Source of the DNA: Candidatus Latescibacterota bacterium
GTDB taxonomy: Bacteria > Latescibacterota > UBA2968
Assembly (NCBI GenBank): GCA_018650745.1
Contig: JABIFK010000919.1
Span: forward strand, 1 to 18,619
Reading direction: 5' to 3'
Length of the DNA stretch: 18,619 nt
Positions within the stretch are counted from its first letter, which is position 1. Every line of letters starts with the position of its first letter. A program made the position numbers and the translations under genes. Below, in pieces: positions 15,337 through 18,619 of the stretch. The notes under the pieces are model-generated. The model worked only from the letters and a program-made list of their open reading frames with translations. It ran no database searches and was not told the DNA's origin.

Positions 15337-16533
15337 ATGAAACCCATTCTCCCCTATATCATGGTGCTTCTTTGGGCATTGGGCTGTGCGAATACATTGC
15401 CCCACCAAAGCCAAACAGAACCCGTTCTGGCTCACCCGGTGCCAACAATAAAAAAAGAGTCGACGCCTTACGAAACAGCAGCTTGGCATCTTTTCAGAAA
15501 TGCCGACTATGTCAGAGCCCTCCGTTTGGCCTATCGTGCAACTGAAATACGCCCACAGGAACCCAGTGCGGCTCTCCTGATAGGTCTTATCTATGATCAT
15601 GGCTTAAATCGGCCCGATTTGGCGCTGTCTGCATATAACCACATTCTACAACAGGCCCCTCATTATGAAGGTGTCGGCATCATCCAACCTCGCTTACCCT
15701 ATCTTTTTAGGCGCACCCAAGAGCGCGTCGCACAACTCTCATTGCATCAATCCGACACACCTCCACTTCAGGGAATGCCACTCGCAATCTTCCCAATTCT
15801 CCCTTGGGCCCCAAACAAGACAGACGCAGCATTCACCTTGGGACTGACCGATATTCTGCTTTCGTCCTTACTCGACGAAAACTCTAGCCTGCCCTCCTTG
15901 CGTACACACCTGTTGGCGCACGCCTTTTTGGATGCATTTCCGAATGCAAATGCCAATGCATTTGCTCGGTGGACAGGTGCAGAACAAACCCTTTCTGGCA
16001 CATTGGTTCACAGTCAAAACCATGATATCTCACTGCGCCTTGAACTGATCAACAAACAAGGCCAGACCCTTCAAGCAAGTGCCCCCATCGTCGGAAAAAT
16101 GAGCCAGCTCAATCTTTTTCGAGATAATTTTGTTCATGCATTAACACAGATGTTTGACCAGACATATATAGACACCCAGTTACCGATGCCATCGTCAATG
16201 GCGCTCACCTTACACGGTCAAGCGCTCGACGCCTATCTTTCTGGTGACGCCCTACATGCCAGAGCTTATATAGAAGCCGCGACAAAGCTTTCTCCTACGA
16301 CCAAACGCATGCGCAATCTCAACAGATGGATAAAAGCTGATTACACCGGGAGTCAAATAGGTAATGATCTTGTCGCACTCTATCGCTCGTTAAAACTGCA
16401 ACCAGACCCTGATGAAGCAGCAACACGTCGTATTTTAGCAACCCAACATCTCTTAGCGCCAAGTTACGGTGTTGACTCTGCCCAAGAAACCTTAACGCCA
16501 TTTAAACCACCTCAACCAGAGACGGCACCATGA
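15337..16533 (+). CDS. Predicted TPR lipoprotein with CsgG/TolB-N-like domain
   Basis: A 398-residue exported protein of unknown function. The N-terminus MKPILPYIMVLLWALGC is a short signal peptide ending in a lipobox-like ALGC, so Cys17 is the probable lipidation site, although the box has Ala and not Leu at -3. TPR-like helices occupy about 45-110 and a further one about 297-320. Between them, about 146-275, the pattern LAIFPILPW, a LGLTDILLSSLL helix, and WTGAEQTLSGTLVHSQNHDISLRLELIN resembles the alpha/beta fold of CsgG, FlgO and TolB-N type domains. The C-terminus is proline-rich. A short direct repeat pair precedes it. Its TGA overlaps the ATG of the next gene by 4 nt, so translation is likely coupled and the two products probably act together at the outer membrane (inference). 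The Shine-Dalgarno is weak. Confidence 0.75.
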   Translation: MKPILPYIMVLLWALGCANTLPHQSQTEPVLAHPVPTIKKESTPYETAAWHLFRNADYVRALRLAYRATEIRPQEPSAALLIGLIYDHGLNRPDLALSAYNHILQQAPHYEGVGIIQPRLPYLFRRTQERVAQLSLHQSDTPPLQGMPLAIFPILPWAPNKTDAAFTLGLTDILLSSLLDENSSLPSLRTHLLAHAFLDAFPNANANAFARWTGAEQTLSGTLVHSQNHDISLRLELINKQGQTLQASAPIVGKMSQLNLFRDNFVHALTQMFDQTYIDTQLPMPSSMALTLHGQALDAYLSGDALHARAYIEAATKLSPTTKRMRNLNRWIKADYTGSQIGNDLVALYRSLKLQPDPDEAATRRILATQHLLAPSYGVDSAQETLTPFKPPQPETAP

Positions 16534-17621
16534 AAAAAACAATCTGGATCATTTGGTTATTATGTACCTCGTCTATATACGGCATTGAAAAACCACGCAC
16601 AGACATCGGCAGTTTTGTGCATCAAATAACCCTTGAACGCGATTCAACAGAAACACAGTTGACCCAATGGGTCACCCCGCTAAGTGTGCATTTGCCGTTT
16701 GCAAATGGAGCCATTCATATTCACTCGGCAGCAATGCTCGTACATCAAGATGCCCAGGTAGATGATCAGGTATGGGGTGCACTCAATACCAATCTGAGTG
16801 GATACTGGACGCTGGGTAAAACAGCACTGCTTAGCCTCAACACATCATTACCAACAGGCAAACATGCCTTGGCAACAACAGACGCAGATTTGGTACAGAG
16901 CCTGACCCGAAACGACCTCAATTTCCCAATCAAAACATTTGGCCAAGGGTTCGACTTTGGGGGCACGTTCAGTTTGGTGCGACATCGTGGATTTTGGACT
17001 TGGAGCGCTGGGGTAGGATATCAGCGAAAAGGCACATACGAACCCATTGCTGGTGTGACAGATTACAAACCAGGTGATGAAGTTTCAGGGTCATTTGGCT
17101 TTGATTACACCTATGGGTCTTTTGTCTATCGTTTCAGTGCAGCAGGCACTTACTTTTTTACAGACCGACAAAACAGGTTTGTGGTTTTTCAAAACGGCAA
17201 ACAAATTTTGGTGCAAAATGCAATCCTCTACACAGGGAATCGATTTCGAGTAAAAGCCGAAATCACAGAAATTGCACGCCTCAAAAATCAAGAGATCATC
17301 AACGGTGCCTTTGTGTATGAGTCACGAGACAGCAATGGCAATGACCTTCGCGCCCAATTAGAAACCAGTTGGACCCCCATTCGTTATTTCACCATCTATG
17401 GCCTAGGATATGCAAAGCATCTCACAGCCAACGCCCGCCCAGCGGGCAGCCCGCTTTATCAAGGTGATGCCTATTTGATTGAAGGTGGTGGTGGTGTTGC
17501 TTTCACGGTCGGGCCTTATCATCTCAATTTGCGAGCAAGCAAACTAACAGGCAAAGCCGAAGACAAACAGGTTGCACTCTCGGCCATTAACCTACGCTGT
17601 TCATTCACCGCTGAATTCTAA
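16530..17621 (+). CDS. Predicted outer-membrane beta-barrel protein of unknown function
   Basis: A 363-residue exported protein. The N-terminus MKKTIWIIWLLCTSSIYG is a typical signal peptide with probable cleavage after Gly18. The mature part shows repeated alternating amphipathic strands rich in Tyr, Phe and Gly with turn-like charged segments (GFWTWSAGVGYQRKG, FGFDYTYGSFVYRFSAAGTYFF, YFTIYGLGYAKHL, VGPYHLNLRASKL), and the last residue is Phe, the normal end of an outer-membrane barrel. Roughly 14-16 strands are possible by eye. It has some similarity of style to MetA-pathway or transporter-type barrels, but no family was recognised. Its ATG overlaps the upstream lipoprotein stop by 4 nt. 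A strong shared terminator begins 48 nt after the stop. Confidence 0.75.
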   Translation: MKKTIWIIWLLCTSSIYGIEKPRTDIGSFVHQITLERDSTETQLTQWVTPLSVHLPFANGAIHIHSAAMLVHQDAQVDDQVWGALNTNLSGYWTLGKTALLSLNTSLPTGKHALATTDADLVQSLTRNDLNFPIKTFGQGFDFGGTFSLVRHRGFWTWSAGVGYQRKGTYEPIAGVTDYKPGDEVSGSFGFDYTYGSFVYRFSAAGTYFFTDRQNRFVVFQNGKQILVQNAILYTGNRFRVKAEITEIARLKNQEIINGAFVYESRDSNGNDLRAQLETSWTPIRYFTIYGLGYAKHLTANARPAGSPLYQGDAYLIEGGGGVAFTVGPYHLNLRASKLTGKAEDKQVALSAINLRCSFTAEF

Positions 17622-17669
17622 AAAATTGCCCGCATTCAATTAAAAATGTTTACCGTCAACAAATATCTT

Positions 17670-17711
17670 AAAAAAGAAACCCTCTGCCAAACGACAGAGG
17701 GTTTCTTTTTT
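17670..17711. terminator. Bidirectional intrinsic terminator between convergent genes
   Basis: A perfect 17-bp inverted repeat (17670-17686 with 17695-17711), with core GAAACCCTCTG/CAGAGGGTTTC and an 8-nt loop, has six A's on one side and six T's on the other, so it has a T-run on both strands. It serves the barrel gene from the left and the membrane-protein gene from the right. The minus-strand stop codon at 17710-17712 overlaps the last two bases of the stem. Confidence 0.95.
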
Positions 17712-18459
17712 AATTCATGGATGAAACAGGGGGTTCCGGTGGAGCCAAAGACTGACGTATCAGAAGCCCAAAAGCACGTGCAAAAATAATCATAATGAAA
17801 AACCAGAAAAAAGAAGCCAACACAATGCCAACACCAGGCAAAAGCCCCAACACAATATTGCCCATCATAGATACACCAAAAAGACCAAAGCAGGTTTGAA
17901 TATAGGGCCCAGAAACAACACGCTTTAAATCGACCCACAAGGGTCCAGGTTCAAAAGCAGCCCACAATCTTTGCTCCGCAGCATACCGTGCAAATACAAT
18001 CGGAAAGAACCCGTAGAAAAAAACCATCACAATAATCAACAAAAAAGAAAGAGGGCCTGCGCTTTCAGGGTTATCGAGGCTGGGCACCCAACCCAAAATA
18101 GAGATAATGGCCCCCAAACCAAAAGCAGCCAAACAACAATACCCCAGCGCAATCAAAAACAACCACAAACCAGCAAGCGCGTAATCTCGCCAGCCGAACC
18201 AATCGTATACAACCAATTCCTTGGTACCATTCAAACCATCAATAAACACCCGATATAAATACCCCCACGCCACCAGAAAAACAGCCAACCCTGCAACGGT
18301 TAATACCCCACCCACCACAGGATCAACCAAACCCGCCAAAAGCGCACTCAGCGCTAAGGTGGGTAATAAATTCATAATTGCCCCTGGCAAGACCTTTTGC
18401 CACCACCCCGGCGTATTCAATATCATTTTAAAATGTTGTATTAGAAAAAATCCCAGCAT
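17710..18459 (-). CDS. DUF4013-like multi-pass membrane protein
   Basis: A 249-residue integral membrane protein of unknown function. Hydrophobic segments at about 25-45, 48-68, 92-122, 137-158 and 189-235 suggest six or so helices. The pattern GYLYRVFIDGLNGTKELVVYDWFGWRDYALAG resembles the DUF4013 signature (a G-Y-R-V turn, then L-P/V-x-x-D-W and an AG helix), known from archaeal and bacterial membrane proteins, so this assignment is by eye. The C-terminal tail is proline-rich. The start is the ATG at 18457-18459, only 13 nt after the stop of the upstream PLP enzyme gene. GAGG lies one base before the ATG, too close to be a normal ribosome site, so initiation may depend on coupling to the upstream gene. 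Its stop codon overlaps the shared terminator. Confidence 0.65.
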   Translation of the reverse strand: MLGFFLIQHFKMILNTPGWWQKVLPGAIMNLLPTLALSALLAGLVDPVVGGVLTVAGLAVFLVAWGYLYRVFIDGLNGTKELVVYDWFGWRDYALAGLWLFLIALGYCCLAAFGLGAIISILGWVPSLDNPESAGPLSFLLIIVMVFFYGFFPIVFARYAAEQRLWAAFEPGPLWVDLKRVVSGPYIQTCFGLFGVSMMGNIVLGLLPGVGIVLASFFWFFIMIIFARAFGLLIRQSLAPPEPPVSSMN

Positions 18460-18472
18460 ACCTCATCCCGTC

Positions 18473-18619
18473 TTAGACCAAAGCCTGTTCAAAATCTGCA
18501 ATAATATCATCCGTATCTTCAATTCCAACAGCCACGCGCACCAATTCATCTGTGATGCCAATGGCCAACCGGTCTTCCCGCGCTAATTCATAATACGAAA
18601 TTGAAGCAGGATGTGACAC
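18473..18619 (-). CDS. Cys/Met metabolism PLP-dependent enzyme, C-terminal fragment (cystathionine gamma-synthase family)
   Basis: The last 48 codons of a gene that enters from the right edge. The frame reads HPASISYYELAREDRLAIGI followed by DELVRVAVGIEDTDDIIADFEQAL and a TAA at 18473-18475. This is the C-terminus of the fold-type I transsulfuration family: the SHPAS motif, a helix ending in GI, then the R-V-A-V-GIED-DDIIADFEQAL strand-helix (commonly IRLSVGIEDVEDLIADLEQAL). Members include cystathionine gamma-synthase, cystathionine gamma-lyase, methionine gamma-lyase and O-acetylhomoserine sulfhydrylase. The active-site lysine and most of the protein lie outside, so the reaction cannot be decided. 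It precedes the DUF4013-like gene by 13 nt and is probably cotranscribed with it. Confidence 0.85.
   Translation of the reverse strand: MSHPASISYYELAREDRLAIGITDELVRVAVGIEDTDDIIADFEQALV

Overview
The window is a core information-processing locus of a Gram-negative-type bacterium joined to a short accessory region. Two features place it among diderm lineages: RpoB and RpoC carry the large lineage-specific insertions also found in Proteobacteria (an insertion near RpoB residues 884-1000 and an SI3-like insertion in the RpoC trigger loop, about residues 920-1100), and the accessory genes encode a probable lipoprotein and a probable outer-membrane beta-barrel. The isomerase/epimerase gene and moderate base composition are compatible with an uncultivated candidate phylum (for example the Latescibacterota/Poribacteria neighbourhood), but this is a guess from family content and not a placement.

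Region 1 (1-12342, all minus strand, so it reads right to left): tRNA-Tyr on its own promoter, then a second promoter, tRNA-Gly, tRNA-Thr, tRNA-Trp, secE, nusG, rplK, rplA, rplJ, rplL, rpoB, rpoC, rpsL and rpsG (cut by the window edge). This is the widespread tRNA-secE-nusG-L11-L1-L10-L12-beta-beta'-S12-S7 super-operon. It is unusually compact: tuf and rpmG, often found between tRNA-Thr and secE, are absent; the rplA-rplJ gap is only 26 nt, too small for the usual L10 leader; and no gap inside the protein-coding part exceeds about 80 nt. rpoB and rpsL start with TTG and rpoC with GTG. The rifampicin-binding region of RpoB differs from the consensus at two contact-region positions.

Region 2 (12343-13502): divergent promoters separate tRNA-Tyr from a plus-strand sugar phosphate isomerase/epimerase-like gene, which has its own sigma70-like promoter and a strong intrinsic terminator.

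Region 3 (13503-17621, plus strand): an orphan membrane sensor histidine kinase (Cache-like sensor, PAS, HisKA, HATPase), then a two-gene unit whose members overlap by 4 nt: a TPR lipoprotein with a CsgG/TolB-N-like domain, and a predicted outer-membrane beta-barrel. No response regulator is visible. This module is the best candidate here for something not described before.

Region 4 (17622-18619, minus strand): a shared bidirectional terminator, a DUF4013-like multi-pass membrane protein, and the C-terminus of a Cys/Met-metabolism PLP enzyme just upstream of it. No mobile element, CRISPR array, integrase or origin was seen.
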